The notes beneath the pieces were generated by a model. The model made no database searches, was not told the DNA's origin, and saw nothing but the letters and a program-made list of their open reading frames with translations. Shown here in pieces: positions 11,677-26,159 of a DNA stretch of 64,000 nucleotides. Every line of letters starts with the position of its first letter. Positions within the stretch are counted from its first letter, which is position 1. Source of the stretch: Absidia repens (lineage: Eukaryota; Mucoromycota; Mucoromycetes; Mucorales; Cunninghamellaceae); the NCBI GenBank assembly GCA_002105175.1, contig MCGE01000034.1, forward strand, positions 123,501-187,500, given 5' to 3'. A program made the position numbers and the translations under genes.

Positions 11677-13029
11677 TCAAAGGGATTCACCAGTATCACC
11701 AAGTTCCAAACGTCGGTCAATTTTCTTCTTAAGTTCTTGGATGGAGATGTTGTCCCGAATCGCCAATGATCTTTCAACGTACTTGTTAGCCAACTCGTAT
11801 TCCTTCATTGATAATAAAATTTCTGCCATCGTTCCCAGTAATACCGGATGTCGAGGGTGTAGTCGAATGGCTTCTTCTATCAAACGCCTGGCCTGTGGGA
11901 ATTCATGCATGCCTTGATATGCCGTTGCTGATCCATACCTATAACAAATACCCAATGAATGAAAAAAGAAAGAAAAAATGGTTCCCATTCTTTACGAAAC
12001 AACTTACCATCCGAAATAAGACCGCTTGTTAGTGATCATGCATTGCGCAAAGTGTTGTTTTGCGCCCAAACAATTGCCTTTTTCCCAATCTTCATAGCCC
12101 AAAAGTGCATGTCCGTACGATCGACTGGGATCCAAATCCACCGCCTTCTGGAACCATCGCGCCGCTTCGTTGCCACGGTTAGAGCATTTTGTCCAGTTCC
12201 CAGCTGCAATGTAGGCTTCGTACCTATGCGAGTGGTTGTCTTTCATCACCTTGGCCAATAGACTGAGTTCCCGTTCCTTTTCCAAATACCATAGACAGGT
12301 CGAATAGAGAGGGACGCCTTTACAATACCATGGTGCGATGGAAAATGATCGTCGATAAAATATACGTGCCTTAAAAAAAAAAAAAAAGGGTACGTTAGTT
12401 TCTTCTAAGAATCAGACTACAAGCTGATGTTTAAGACTTACACCAGCGTGGTCCCCAGCATCATAGTATGCTCGACCCATCAAACATAGGACCGACGGCG
12501 TGTCATATTGAGAATTGTCCAGTTTTTGTAGCTCCAATGCCGTTTCGCGACAATAGTAGTGAGCCTGGTAATAGTAGCCTTTAGCGATAATCAAACTAAT
12601 CCGAATGATCTTGTTCATGGCACCAATGATCGTTTGGTCGGTGGCTTCCTTGGCCGCTTTGGATGTTAACTCGGTTGTGGTAGTACCAGTTGTCGTCTTT
12701 CCAAGGGATGGTCTTTTGTTGGCACTTGGAAGAGGGTCCTGATGATGGTGTTGGGGTTGGTGTTGGTGTTGATTGTGCTGGTGATGATCAAGGAAATTTG
12801 TAGCAGTAGTAAGTGAAGTGGCTAGCCATGGTACAAAATAACTGTCAACGGAAGCGACCGGTTGTTGTGATATATTATCCATTATTTTGAACGGTGTGTC
12901 TGGTCGTGGTTTTTTTGTTGTATCCCGCGTTAATCCACCAAATCGTTTCTAAGTAGATACAAAAAGAAGGCGGCGTTCTTGATGAGTTTTGCATGACCAG
13001 ACCATTCCTTGTCCTATCCCGCATCTATA

Positions 13030-13078
<49 letters not shown>

Positions 13079-14664
13079 CTTACACTTCGTAATCTACTTT
13101 TGATGGTTGGAGGGACCCCAGTTGAGCTATAATTCCCATGATAATCCGATGTCGAGGAGCTACAAGAGTTAAAATGTCAACTATTAGCAAGTCGCTTACT
13201 CTCGCAATAGTATTTACATTCAAATCAGTCTAGGTTTGTCATTACCTGTCTAGTCGAGGAGGAGAATTCGACATTGGGTCCACCACTTCACTTTCAGTAT
13301 CCATCTTGTCATCATTGTCATCCTTCTGATCCATTGTCATACCATGCATTATTTCTGCCGGTGGTTTTTTGTGTAGACCATGTTTATTCTTGAATGCTTC
13401 TTCAGCCTTTTGTTTCTCAATATCAGCAGTCATCAAGTCCAGTATTTCATCCTTGCTCTTTTCGATAGCATCCCTAAACAAATCAAAAAGATGACCATCA
13501 TCAATACTCTATTTTCAATTCAATTTTTTTTTTTTTTCGGTCAAGCTTTACCGTTCAGGCTCATCATTCCAAGAAGACATGGCTGGATGTGTCTGGATAG
13601 AACTCCGGACCAGGGCACGAAGTTGATTCAATGAGACATCACCGTAACTAGACCGGATCATGGGCATGAGGTATTCGAGACGTGGTTTCTTGTCATGTTG
13701 TGTGATGATTGCTGATGGTGCCGGGGTGTCGGCGCGTGGTACTTCGGTGTTGGAAGCGATGAGGAATGGTGAGTCGTCCAGATCTTGTTGTGAAGAGGAG
13801 ATGTAGGACGATGCTAATGCTGATGCTGATTGAGATGCTAAGGTTGTTGCCGCTGCTATGGATGGCGGCGCGGTTTGTGTGGTATGTTTGGGTGGACGGG
13901 TCGAGGTAGTGGATTTGGAAGTGCTGGTTGAGGGCATAGGTGGTAAATGGTATTTGAAGGAATGATCGAGTTGGGTGGTTTCAATATCGAATTCTTTAAA
14001 GATGGCGTTCGGTGAAAGGACTGAATCAGGGTGGCCCGCATCGGGAGCAATGTCGCAGGCATCAGTATACGCGGTGAATTTAAACGGATTTTCCGCTAGG
14101 CATTCTAGGAGTTGTTGAGAAGAAGCTCGCATGTTGTCCATTTTGATGTACAGTTCTCCGAGTAAGTTTCTGATAGAAGATTGACTTGGCATATGACTGC
14201 GGAGGGCGACGCACGTAAGATCTATTGAAAAAAAGGGAACAAAATTATATTTCTGATTCATGTAAATTTGTAGAGTATATGTTCTTACCGTCACCCCACT
14301 TATGACTGGTCTTCTTTTTCGAAGAGTCAGCAAGAGCTTCTTGAAGAGTTTGGATACCAGATCGCCAATAAAAGATGCTTTTGTCCGTCTTATCTGATAG
14401 ATTTCCAAGTTCCAAGCAGCTTCTAGCAAACAAATTGCGGCAAGGAATAGAAGTTGTGTCTTTGAGAACGTCATAGGCAGCGTTGTAATCACCCAATAGA
14501 TACTGGCACTTGGCATAAAGAAATCGGAAGTCCTGACTGTCCTTGTCAATGGCAAAGAGGCGTTCAGAGAGTGTCAGAGCATTTTTATAATCGAAATCGT
14601 CTATATCTTTGTGTATAAGGGCCATAAGCACCCAGCTCTCAATACCATTCGAAAGAGACGCCAT
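11677..14664 (-). CDS. Anaphase-promoting complex subunit 3 (Cdc27)-like TPR protein
   Basis: Seven exons on the minus strand (14664-14289, 14221-13552, 13473-13246, 13159-13084, 12948-12442, 12369-12008, 11938-11677) encode about 826 residues. The N-terminus (ESWVLMALIHKDIDDFDYKN then ALTLSERLFA) resembles the Cdc27 dimerisation TPRs. A long Ser/Thr- and His/Gln-rich linker follows. Then come a basic RSKRFGG-type segment, the YSTCLWYLEKERELSLLA block and C-terminal TPRs such as GNEAARWFQKAVDLDPSRSY. APC3 is the subunit of the APC/C ubiquitin ligase that docks co-activators. Order and the YSTxLWxLxKExELS block favour APC3 over APC6 or APC8. The C-terminal TPR array is shorter than usual, with the last exon ending soon after the WYGSATAY repeat. 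Divergent, so other TPR families remain possible. Confidence 0.65.
13030..13075. repeat. (CA)n(TA)n microsatellite in an APC3-like intron
   Basis: About nine CA units run directly into about thirteen TA units, inside the fourth intron of the APC3-like gene, next to its splice donor side on the minus strand. Confidence 0.95.
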
Positions 14665-14877
14665 GGGTCACAAAAAGGATGTATCAATTGTGTATTCTTG
14701 ATACTAGAAAAAAAAATTACCAGGAAAAAAGAATGATAAAAAAAAAATCCCACTCCCAATTTCTAGTCAGATAATATTTAATCACCGCTACAATGGGTTT
14801 GACAAAAAATGCAGTGAAGAAGGCACACAACACGTAAAAAGACAATAGCAAATGTAATAATAGTCTGCATACTTTAT

Positions 14878-15955
14878 TCAAACATCTTCTTTTTTATAAA
14901 CAAAAGGTGATTTATCTACAATAACTAAATCTAAATTTTGAAAATCTACCATAGACAGAGCATCAAACCCAACATCATAGAGAATAAGGCTCCATTCAAA
15001 AAAGGAATAAATGGAATATGCTACAAACAAAAGCAAGGATAAATTGTCAGTATCATGCTCGTCCAGTATTCCTTCCACGTTTTTTCAATCTTACCGCCAG
15101 GAATATGATGAATTTTGTGTTGAATAAAGAAATAAATCATGACAGGTGTCGTGCCAAAAAAAGCTGCCACCAAGAGTCGTCGCCATTTTAACACCTGCGC
15201 CATTTGCCTAGAGCTTGTGGAGAGGACACCCAATTGCCAGGGCAAGGTACAAAGCAAGTAGAGTGCCATAGCTATATCGTGAAGATCATGGTCATCTGTT
15301 GAGGTAATAAATGTCCATCCACCACACGACAACGTCCTGACGAGTCCAACGGCTAACAGGCATTTACCAAAGAAAGGCGTACTTGTTTGTGTTGTCTTTG
15401 TCGTATACACATACCATAAATACACCATAAGAAACCGAGGTCCTGAAGTCATTGCAATGAGGATTTGAAAGTATGCACGTGCTGGATATCTATCCCCTGT
15501 GGTAGCACTGACACTTGGTATGTATTCCTATTGTAACACACAGTATACAAGTTAGAGCACATAAGTGACAAATCGTAGTGGAGTTACAATTTGCCTTCAC
15601 TTACCTGGGGATAACCATAGTGCTCATTAGACACTATCTTTTCATAATGAGTATAACATCCTACAACAAGAGCTATGAAGAACGCGCCTATTAAAGAAAT
15701 ATATACATATGTGTGTCAGTACATTATTCAACAGATACCATTATTATACTTACCGTAGGCAAGAATTGTATGAGCATAAGAGACGTATTTCGCAGAAACC
15801 TATAACGGATAAATAAATGAGTAATAAAAAAAAAAGGGAACTTAGAAAACAGTCCGGTAAATAAAGAAAAGTACATAAACACTTACCTTAGCAATAGGTT
15901 TTGGTGAACCGTTGCTGGGTGGTAGAGAAGAGTAAAGGATGTCTTCCTCTCTCAT
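14878..15955 (-). CDS. PGAP2/Cwh43 N-terminal-type (FRAG1/DRAM/Sfk1) membrane protein
   Basis: Five exons on the minus strand (15955-15887, 15799-15754, 15687-15605, 15527-15095, 15020-14878) encode 257 residues with about six hydrophobic helices. The loop after the first helix reads EYIPSVSATTGDRYPARAYF, followed by QILIAMTSGPRFLMVYLWY. The pattern of P-S-x-S-A/D ahead of a helix ending in PRFL is the signature of the FRAG1/DRAM/Sfk1 family that includes PGAP2 and the N-terminal part of Cwh43. PGAP2-type proteins act in the Golgi in lipid remodelling of GPI anchors; DRAM and Sfk1 relatives have other roles, so the exact function is inferred from family only. Small first and second exons are supported by phase. 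Confidence 0.7.
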
Positions 15956-16204
15956 TGTTGGACACGAATAAATAAAAGAGTAACAATAAAAAATAAAAGC
16001 AGGGTCAACTTTCTATGGGGAAGAATCGGATTTTTAATATTTATTTTTGATACCACCATTTCAGGGCCTTTTTGACAGCAAATAGATTTTATTTTATTTC
16101 AATTAAAAAGGAGATGAAAGGGGAGAGGGAGGGTATGTATAGAAGACAAAAAAAAAAAAAAATACTACAAATATAATTGGAGGAGAGGGAAGAGGTATCT
16201 AATA

Positions 16205-18451
16205 TTAAAATTCAAATTCATTTCTAAATTGTCTAATATCACTACCAGCTACAGCCTTGTCAGCCAAATCTCGTCGATCCTATCGGATATAAAGAAGAAT
16301 CCAGAATATTAGTTCAGTTTTTCATCCTAATTTCCCCCCTTGATTCATCAAACTTACCATCATCACAAAAGTTTTCCGTAACATTTCCCAAAGATTGCTG
16401 GACACATTGACCCCTTCTTCGGCATTCATATCCAATCGTTTATGCATTGAGAGACCAGTCAATAAATGTTCAGCCGCTTCCTTATAACAACCAATATTAA
16501 TACAGCTGACACCAAGATTGTACCTTGCGCGAACAAACGATGGACGAAGTTCAAGAGCCTTGTGATAGGCATCGATGGCTTCCTCTGACCGACCACTGTT
16601 TGCCAATGTAGCACCCAATCGATTCCACAACAAATAGTCCTATGAATGAATATCCGGGTTAGCATCACACACGCACTCATATCCTCCTATCTTGCCCTCA
16701 TCTACTATTTTTTGATTTCAAATACTTACATTGGGACGCCCATTCAAAGCAGATACAAAGCAATCTACCGCCTTTTCCAGATCACCACTACCATAAAATA
16801 AAACACCCAAACCAACCTGGACATCGGGATCCATTGCTTGATCAGGAGCTTGTCGGGCGGCACTGAGGAAGAGGTCAGTCACATGTTGATGCAATTCAAA
16901 CGGATTAGCGGTAGTGGGAGCAGCCGTATTGCCGACCAATTCAGGATAGCGTTCGGTAATCCATTTTTCCAGTGTTTGGTACGCCGCGTGATCATAGGAT
17001 TCGTTAGTGTAGCTGACGGCAAGCGACATGAGAGCAGAAAAGTTGCCAGGGTTTGTTTCCACCGCCTTTTCCAGAGCACGGATCGCCGGTTCTTCCTTTT
17101 CGTTTTGGGCCTGGATATTGCCCAAGTGCATCCAAGCTTCAGAATTGAGAGGATCCTTCTGTACCGCCGCTTCAAATGCCAATGCCGTTTCATTCAAACT
17201 AGTGCCGTGTTCCAATAACCGCAGTCCTTCCGCCATAGGATCGGGATGCTCCATATAATGATTCACCACTTCAAACACATATTCGCCCAGATCAGGTTTG
17301 TAGATAGATTGGCCATTGATGTTGCTGCTAAAGTTGTTGAAGTCCTCTTCCCAATTGTCACCTTCGTTGAACATCGATTCCCGTATATTTTCCCACGTGT
17401 CTTCAAATTGAGAAAAGTCACTAGGATCCAGTGTTGTTGTTTCCCCACCCTCTGCTGTTGTTGCTTCCGCTGTTTCGCCGCCTTGTTGCTTTGAGCCGTC
17501 AAATGCTGCAAATTGTTCTTCCCAGCCTGCATTGTTGTTGAGCTGAATCATACGGTCTTTTCCCTTGCCACCCACGCCTTCCACTGCAGAGAATTCCGCC
17601 GACCAGTCGAAATGACGCTGGAATGCTTGTTCGAATTCGGCGACTTGGTGTGGATTCATGTGGGCCACTTCAGGATGATTCATGAATTCTTCCCGCCAAG
17701 CTATGAAATTGAAGCGATATAATAAAAAAAAGCTTAGTCATCGAAATCAAAAATCCCAGCAAGCCTATCAAACTATATACACACACTCTCTTTTTTTTTT
17801 GTCTATTACCTGATGCATTGTGTCCAGCGGCTACTCGACTTTCTTCGAACGCCTTTTCCATAGCAGCTTCTTCATCTGGTTTCAATTCCCAAATCCGAGG
17901 ACCTTGATGGCTGAATTCCGCTGACCAATCACCGCCGCCGCCAACTGGGCCATGGATATGAGACTGTTGCCGTACACCTTCTAGTTCCCGTTGAAGCTCA
18001 GAAAATTGGAACGGGTTGTGAGCCATGGTTGCCGGACCAGCCGATCCACCTTGTTGTTCTTGACCAAAGAATTCGTTCACCATGCTGTCATCATGTTGGA
18101 ATCCTGGACGTCCTGTTTGTGTTCGCATCTATTTATTCAAGTTTATTTTTGTTCAAGGTCATTCAGTATCAGGTGCTAGCCCCTCGTCGCCCGCCCCCCC
18201 CCCACCTCGAATAATGAAGTAAAAAACACCTACCCCTTGTTGTGGTCCAGACGGTCCAACCGAAGGATCGAAGCGATCCTAAAAAAAAGAGAGAGACGTG
18301 AGTCATCCTGGTTCCTTTCAGTTTCTTCATGCTTGATCAGGCTTACCCTTTGCAAAGATCGATCTTGACCAAATTGTTTCAACATTTGACTCATAGGATT
18401 CGCACCTGCTGAACAATCAGCACCGCCCCCTGCCATATCGGAAAAAGCCAT
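16205..18451 (-). CDS. PEX5: Peroxisomal targeting signal 1 receptor PEX5
   Basis: Six exons on the minus strand (18451-18347, 18278-18234, 18128-17810, 17700-16730, 16639-16358, 16279-16205) encode 598 residues. PEX5 carries PTS1 (SKL-type) cargo to the peroxisomal docking complex. Residue 13 is a Cys in the N-terminal GADCSAGANPM context, matching the conserved cysteine that is monoubiquitinated for recycling. Several WxxxF/Y docking motifs follow (WSAEF near residue 118, WREEF near 157, WSAEF again, WEEQF, WEEDF). The C-terminal half is TPR repeats, e.g. EAWMHLGNIQAQNEKE and LLWNRLGATLANSGRSEEAI, with the family-typical ending DIRQFRNEFEF. Complete and full length. Confidence 0.95.
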
Positions 18452-18928
18452 GATAAAATAAATTTAATATGGTGTAAATAAAATCAAAGTAAAGGAAAAA
18501 CGAAAAAAAAAGAAAGAAAGAAGGAAAAAAAGGAATGACCTTTTTAAGAATTGGTTGGTGTGTAATAACATTTAAATACCGTCAAGCCCGCCATTTGTGG
18601 GGTAAAAAAAAATACGGTGACATGTCATTTCTAGAAATCATGTGAAAAGGTCAAATACAAAAATATTCAGTCATTCATATACTTCCCACCTGGCAGTAGA
18701 AGTAATGATACATAGACAAAGGATATATGTGTGTGCTATAGAAATAAGAGTTACCCTCCCGTCCCCCAATGACCTGAAAGCGAGGAAATGCATTATTATT
18801 GTAATTCACTGATCATATAGTCAATGATATACAGTGGTAACAAATTATAGCAGCAAGGACTTTCAAAGTGATTTACGACCAGTGAGATTTGTTATTGAAT
18901 CAACACTTCGGTACTCCGCAAGCTTGCC

Positions 18929-18959
<31 letters not shown>

Positions 18960-19447
18960 TGTGCTTAGGAGACCATATATCAACTTGTAGTTGAGGATAA
19001 GGGTCAATTTTTTCTGAACATCACATAACGGAACAGTCAAGTTTACTGAAAAAGTCTTGCTCTTGGGCTAGCAAGCGCAACAAAATACACCCCCCCCCTA
19101 GAATAGGTAATTTTTATATCATGGGTTTAAGAGCAGTGCCATTTTATAATGGAAATAGTGAAGTTCCGGATTGCTAAAGCAAATTCCTCATTGAGATAGA
19201 CTACGAATTTTAGGCCAAAATTGGCGAACACCCACACTCCCTATACACCTGTCTTGGGCTCCTGGGTCCAGATTGGCATGGGCTGTCATTGGGTAGGGGG
19301 GGTCATGCTTTAAAAAAAAAAAGGCGAACACTCAAATTACTAGCGTGGCGGGGAACGAATTTGTTCAAGCTTTTTCTGGTGGCTGCCAAAACTTCCACTT
19401 TTTTCTTTTTCTTTCCCAAGTAAACACTATACAGATAATCACCGACC
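18452..19447. other. Intergenic, divergent region upstream of PEX5 and Tom5-like genes
   Basis: Holds A-rich stretches, an A-run of about 28 at 18928-18955, a C-run near 19089 and AT-rich filler. The PEX5 promoter should lie just above 18451 and that of the Tom5-like gene just below 19448. No gene seen. Confidence 0.5.
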
Positions 19448-19833
19448 ATGTTTATGCCTCAAGTACGTATCATACATCTTTACCTTTCCGTTTACTCACA
19501 AAAAAAAAAAAAAAAAAAAGAGTCAAGTAGTTTGCAAAGCGTTTATTGACTGACAATCACACCCTTATTTATTTATTTTGTCATAGCAACCTACACTTAC
19601 GCCTGAACAAAAGGTCATGCTTCGACAACGTACTGTAGGAACTCTTACCAACTTCGTTATTGTCGTTTGTGCTTTCCGTGCTGGTAAGTGCAAGAGGTTG
19701 AATATGAAGTGTTAATCCCTACTTTGATGACACAAGCACTAACTTATTTATATATTATTATTTTTTTTCTTTATGATGACAACTCTACTGTGTAGCTCCC
19801 TTTGCTATTGATCAAGTCAAGCGCTTCTTTTAA
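19448..19833 (+). CDS. Tom5-like small mitochondrial outer-membrane import subunit
   Basis: Three exons (19448-19462, 19587-19683, 19796-19833) encode only 49 residues. The peptide starts MFMPQQPTLTPEQ, continues with a charged amphipathic segment (KVMLRQRTVGTL), then a single hydrophobic helix (TNFVIVVCAFRAAPFAIDQV) and a short basic end KRFF. Size, one C-terminal membrane anchor, an acidic/Gln N-terminus and the pattern hydrophobic-P-hydrophobic-V-K near the end all match Tom5, a small tail-anchored component of the TOM translocase. Such a short protein gives little statistical support. The five-codon first exon rests on the ATG, the GTACGT donor and phase 0. Confidence 0.6.
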
Positions 19834-20341
19834 ACATTTTTGGGTGACCCAACAAAAATTTTGAAATGGTGAAGGCTATCCCGTCTTCCTGTCCCCTTAG
19901 TTTGCCATCTTTACAAATACACACACCCTTTTGTATACATCCCTTTGTTTATTTACACCCAACCCACGCTTATTTGATAGATTTATTTTATATACACACA
20001 AATAAAAAAGCATTGAATTATACGCACACACATGTTGTTTTGTTGTTGTTATTTTGAGGGGTCTAGATTTTGTGGATGAGTGATGATAAATAATGGATAT
20101 CTTTATTGGAAGTGACGGGGGGACGGGACAATAAAGGGAGAGGAGGGGTAGGGGATAAAACAAATATAATACGATATCTAAACTATATAAATATATATAA
20201 AAACTAAAGGACTAACTAATAAATAAAAGACTATAAACTAAAAATTGTTGTTGTTATTGGACCAAACGACGACAGGATTGGCGATCAGCTGACATGGAAG
20301 TACAACCGCGCCCAAACATTGAAATCCTTCACGATCAGCAT
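19834..20341. other. Intergenic between converging Tom5-like and Rab6 genes
   Basis: AT-rich 3-prime sequence of both genes with a few CA-rich stretches and AATAAA-like motifs. No gene seen. Confidence 0.5.
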
Positions 20342-22133
<1,792 letters not shown>

Positions 22134-23258
22134 TCAATCTTGTCGGGATTCGAGTGCCTGAATGGCCCATGATTTCATGTCGACATCTTGATCGATGTAT
22201 TTTTGAATAAATGGATGTTGTAGTAATTCCGCATAAGATGGTCGTTTGCTTGGTTCTTTGTGTAAACTAAAAAAAAAAAAAAAAAAAAAAAAAAAGCAAT
22301 GTCAATCCTCATTTTGTTTCTTTGCCGTTGATGTGTGTTTTACCATGCAGATATAAAATCCCTTGCTTCTTCAGAGTAATGCTCCGGTAAACTAGGAGGT
22401 TCTTCTTCCACGATAGCCCGTAATTGTGCAAACATGTTGTCATAAGTGTATGGATATTTCCCACCTGCCACTTCCACCAATGATAGCCCAAGTGACCAAA
22501 CATCTGATGACACTGTGTACGTATCGACCGCTTTGATTCGTTCGGGCTAAAGAAAGCAAAAAAAAAAAAAAAAAAAAAAAAAGAAACAAAGTTCAGTTTT
22601 CAAATCTATTGTATCTCTCTCTGTGTGTCTTTTTATTCCATACCGCCATATAACTTTGACAGCCAATATTTGTTTTCGCCAAGGACTTGTTCAGTTGACC
22701 GGAGACACCGAAATCGCATAATTTGACTTGTCCTTTCATATTCACTAAGACATTGGTAGGTTTGACATCTACATAACAAAAAAAAAAAAAAAAAAAGAGT
22801 TGAATAAACGTCATCATATAGTATAGAGAAGGAGGAGAGGATGGTGTCAACTGTACCTCGGTGAATAATAGATAATTCATCCTTCAAAAACTTGAGTCCC
22901 TTGACCATCTATAAATAAACAACGTTAAACCATTTGGTCTTTTATATATAGATATAGATATCCATCATTAATTCCTTTTTTTGCTCCATTTACCGAGATA
23001 GCAATCTTGGCCAAGACATCTTCAGGAACTCCATCGCCATAAAGTTTGTCAAGAGATCCACAATCCATATATTCCATACAATAGTATACACATGATTCGA
23101 TAAAAAAAGCACCGTAAAATTCCACAATATCTTCGCTGGTACTTTTATGAAGCACGTCCAATTCCATCAAGATTTGTTGTAGTTTTGTTTCATCCAATTC
23201 TAATCGAATTTCCTAAATGATACAAAAAAAAACAGTCAAAAGAAAATCGTTCATACAT

Positions 23259-23291
<33 letters not shown>

Positions 23292-23975
23292 TTTTCGTGG
23301 GTGCTTTGTTTGTTCGTTTCCACAACCCCTCCCCTTTTTCCTGACCAGCAGCAAAAGCAAAGCAAACGCACATCCTCACGCAACCTTACTTTTTTTTTCT
23401 TTTTCCTTTTTTTGCATTTATTACCTTCATGGCCATCACCACATTTGTAACTTGATGAGACACCTTTTTCACCGTTCCATATTGCCCCTTGCCAAGTTCT
23501 TCTTGAAGTAACAAATCATCCATTTTGATAGCAAAACTGCTACCATTACTGAAGTTGACACCATCTGCATGGATAATCGCTTTTCCAGCAAAATTGAGTT
23601 TTCCCGATGGATCCCTATAATAAAACAATATGAGTACTTGGTATGGTTGTTGGAGTTCTACTGTATTTTACTTGATACTTTCTATCTATTGCTATTTCTA
23701 ACTTACACATATTTTGAGAAGTTGGAAAAGGGAGTTTCTTCTTTCAAACCAAGTTTTAAGCCAGGCCCTTTTCTCATCATAGGGCTACGATGAGGTAACG
23801 GAAGTTGACCGGGGGCATTGGGTCGAAGAGAAGGAGTTGGTGCGCCATTGTTGCCCAAGGGTGACTTAAAGGGTCTGCTCATAGGTGGCAAAACAGACTG
23901 TCTCAACATTGATGGGACGGGTGCAGTCGCCGCTGTTTGGTTGGGTGGTTGGGTTGCATTTGCGTTGAACGACAT
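22134..23975 (-). CDS. MAP kinase kinase of the Pbs2/Wis1 (HOG/stress) type
   Basis: Seven exons on the minus strand (23975-23707, 23614-23425, 23212-22994, 22908-22857, 22768-22644, 22546-22344, 22266-22134) encode 396 residues. A Pro/Ser-rich tail of about 110 residues precedes the kinase domain, which starts at GKGQYGTV (near residue 131). Kinase motifs: [45 protein letters not shown], and an activation loop [18 protein letters not shown] whose Ser/Thr pair is the dual site targeted by MAP3Ks. These blocks are characteristic of Pbs2/Wis1, which relays osmotic stress to Hog1/Sty1. The protein is shorter than yeast Pbs2 (about 670), mainly because the N-terminal docking region is reduced. 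Confidence 0.92.
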
Positions 23976-23987
23976 GATGGAAGTGAG

Positions 23988-24018
<31 letters not shown>

Positions 24019-25205
24019 AAGCGTCGTCTAAGAAATATTCGAATGGGATAAAAGAAGGATGTTTATGTATAAGTGTATAAAAATTTGGGTAACTATAAAA
24101 AAAAGCAATGAAGAGGGGGAATATATATGCTATATATAAAAAGAGAATGAGGGGTTATATGATAATAAAGCGTGTATAGTCAAATAAAGTGGATGGCAAG
24201 TGAAGAGACAAAAGATAAAAAAAAACAAAAGAAAAGAGGGAAGTAAAAAAACTTGGACTCCAGACGCCTTTTTTTTAAACGAATACCGTTTCAATCTCCG
24301 ATCCAGTAGAAGTTGGCACACCTTGATGTATCTATCATTTGATAGTTGCTCAGAAGTGAAATAATGATCGTTAATGGTCTTGGAAATAAATTGATTAGAG
24401 TACCATATTGGACAGTAAGATACAATGTAAACACTCAGTACGCATAGAATGGAAATTTTTCTTATCAAAAATTATAACCCAACAGAAGAACGTCCACTTG
24501 TATTCGTCACAATGATATCACTTTTTTGATTACCGTACTTTCACAAGCACAAGTGGAACGGTTATCGTCTAATCTTGTCATTCTCTTTCTCTCTTCTCTA
24601 AATAACAATTGTACATAGAGTCAGTATTATATCAGCCAATACAACAAATACAGCAGTCAAGTATCTTATAGTTCAACATCATACATAATACCAGCAACAA
24701 TCCATCTAGTACCGAAAAAGGCAATGGTGTGTGTGTGCGAGTGCGCACAAACACATCTAAAACAATGAAAATTAATAACACAGCAACAAACATTTCATTG
24801 ACTACAGTATATTAAATACATTATCGCTTTTTGATTGATTGCGAAACATGTAAGTTTAAAGGTAAATCGTGTATATTACCCGTTGATCCCCCACTGTATT
24901 ATACATATACACTTCGTATACATAATGTCTCTCAAAGCGCGGCGCGGAGTGGACTCACATTAGCTTTTTCTCTTTGTGCCAATATTCCATTTTCATACTC
25001 CGGCATCTGCAATTGAAAATCAAAAAGTTTTTCGTCTCTTTTTTTTTCCCTCCCTTTCTTCTTTTACCGGTTCTTTTATATCTTTATTTGCCCTTCAACG
25101 CTTATTATCTGAATCTTGGATCCCGTTTTTTATATTTATATATTTATATTTATTATTATTACCCAAAAACTTCTTAATACTTAATTATATAAAAAGCAAC
25201 TTGTC
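23976..25205. other. Divergent intergenic region between MAP2K and Ras genes
   Basis: A (TTG)n run of about nine units at 23990-24017 lies directly upstream of the kinase start. Further on there is AT-rich DNA with no supported gene. A frame at 24130-24468 on the minus strand opens with TTG, not ATG. Pyrimidine-rich DNA at 25040-25080 leads into the Ras start. Confidence 0.5.
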
Positions 25206-26159
25206 ATGTCGAAAACATCTTCATTCGTCCGCGAATACAAACTGGTGATGGTTGGCGGTGGTGGTAAGTCATCCTACTAATTTTATCACCTGTCGTTATT
25301 ATAAATCATCTTCCTAATAGCTCATCTTTTTTATATCCTCATCACATTAAATAGGTGTTGGTAAATCCGCTTTGACAATTCAATTTATTCAGTCTCACTT
25401 TGTTGATGAATACGATCCAACGATTGAGGGTAAAGAAAAATGCTATTATCTACTTAATATTGATATCATACACATACTTACTGAACTGATTTTGGGTGAA
25501 ACTAAACAGATTCCTACCGCAAACAATGTGTCATTGATGGTGAAACAGCTTTACTTGATGTGCTCGATACTGCTGGTCAAGAAGAATATAGGTAATATAC
25601 TTTTTTAATTTTGATTACTAAACAGTTATAAATTGACAAAATGATACTCATCCTTTGATGATAGTGCCATGCGGGAACAATATATGCGCAATGGTGAAGG
25701 ATTCCTTTTGGTATACTCGATCACTTCTCGTATGTCATTTGAAGAAATTACCACATTCTATCAACAAATTTGCCGCGTCAAGGATCGTGATTATTTCCCG
25801 ATGGTATTAGTAGCCAATAAAAGTGATCTGGAATCGGATCGACAAGTGTCAACTCAAGGTAAAGAATCTTTTGAATACAGAATTCTTCCTCCTCCTCCTT
25901 TTTTTTTTTTTTTTTTCTTTTGTATTGATAATCGAATTGCTATCATTTTGTAGAGGGACGAGATCTTGCTAAAGAATTTGGATGCCAATTTATCGAAACT
26001 TCAGCGAAACAACGAATCAATGTGGATGAAGCCTTCCATGATGTGGTGCGTGATATTCGAAAATATAACAAGGAACAGGAAACCCGTGGAAAACATGATC
26101 AATTCGGTGTACAAGATGCCCCTGATGCCTCGGCCGATAAATGTTGTGTACTGATGTAG
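25206..26159 (+). CDS. RAS1: Ras GTPase
   Basis: Five exons (25206-25263, 25355-25429, 25510-25591, 25665-25858, 25954-26159) encode 204 residues. The protein has the P-loop [11 protein letters not shown], effector region [29 protein letters not shown], the NKSD box and ETSAK. It ends in CCVLM, giving a CAAX box (CVLM) for prenylation and an extra Cys just before it as a possible palmitoylation site. It is a true Ras, not Rap or Rho, judged by the effector loop and EEYSAMREQ. It probably signals to adenylate cyclase or MAPK pathways as in other fungi. AATAAA-type signal near 26530. The gene symbol indicates family only; paralogue numbering is not known. Confidence 0.95.

Noticed and set aside
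24130..24468. Minus-strand frame with a hydrophobic start between the MAP2K and Ras genes
   Set aside because: It opens with TTG and has no internal ATG, and no splice signals or known motif support it.
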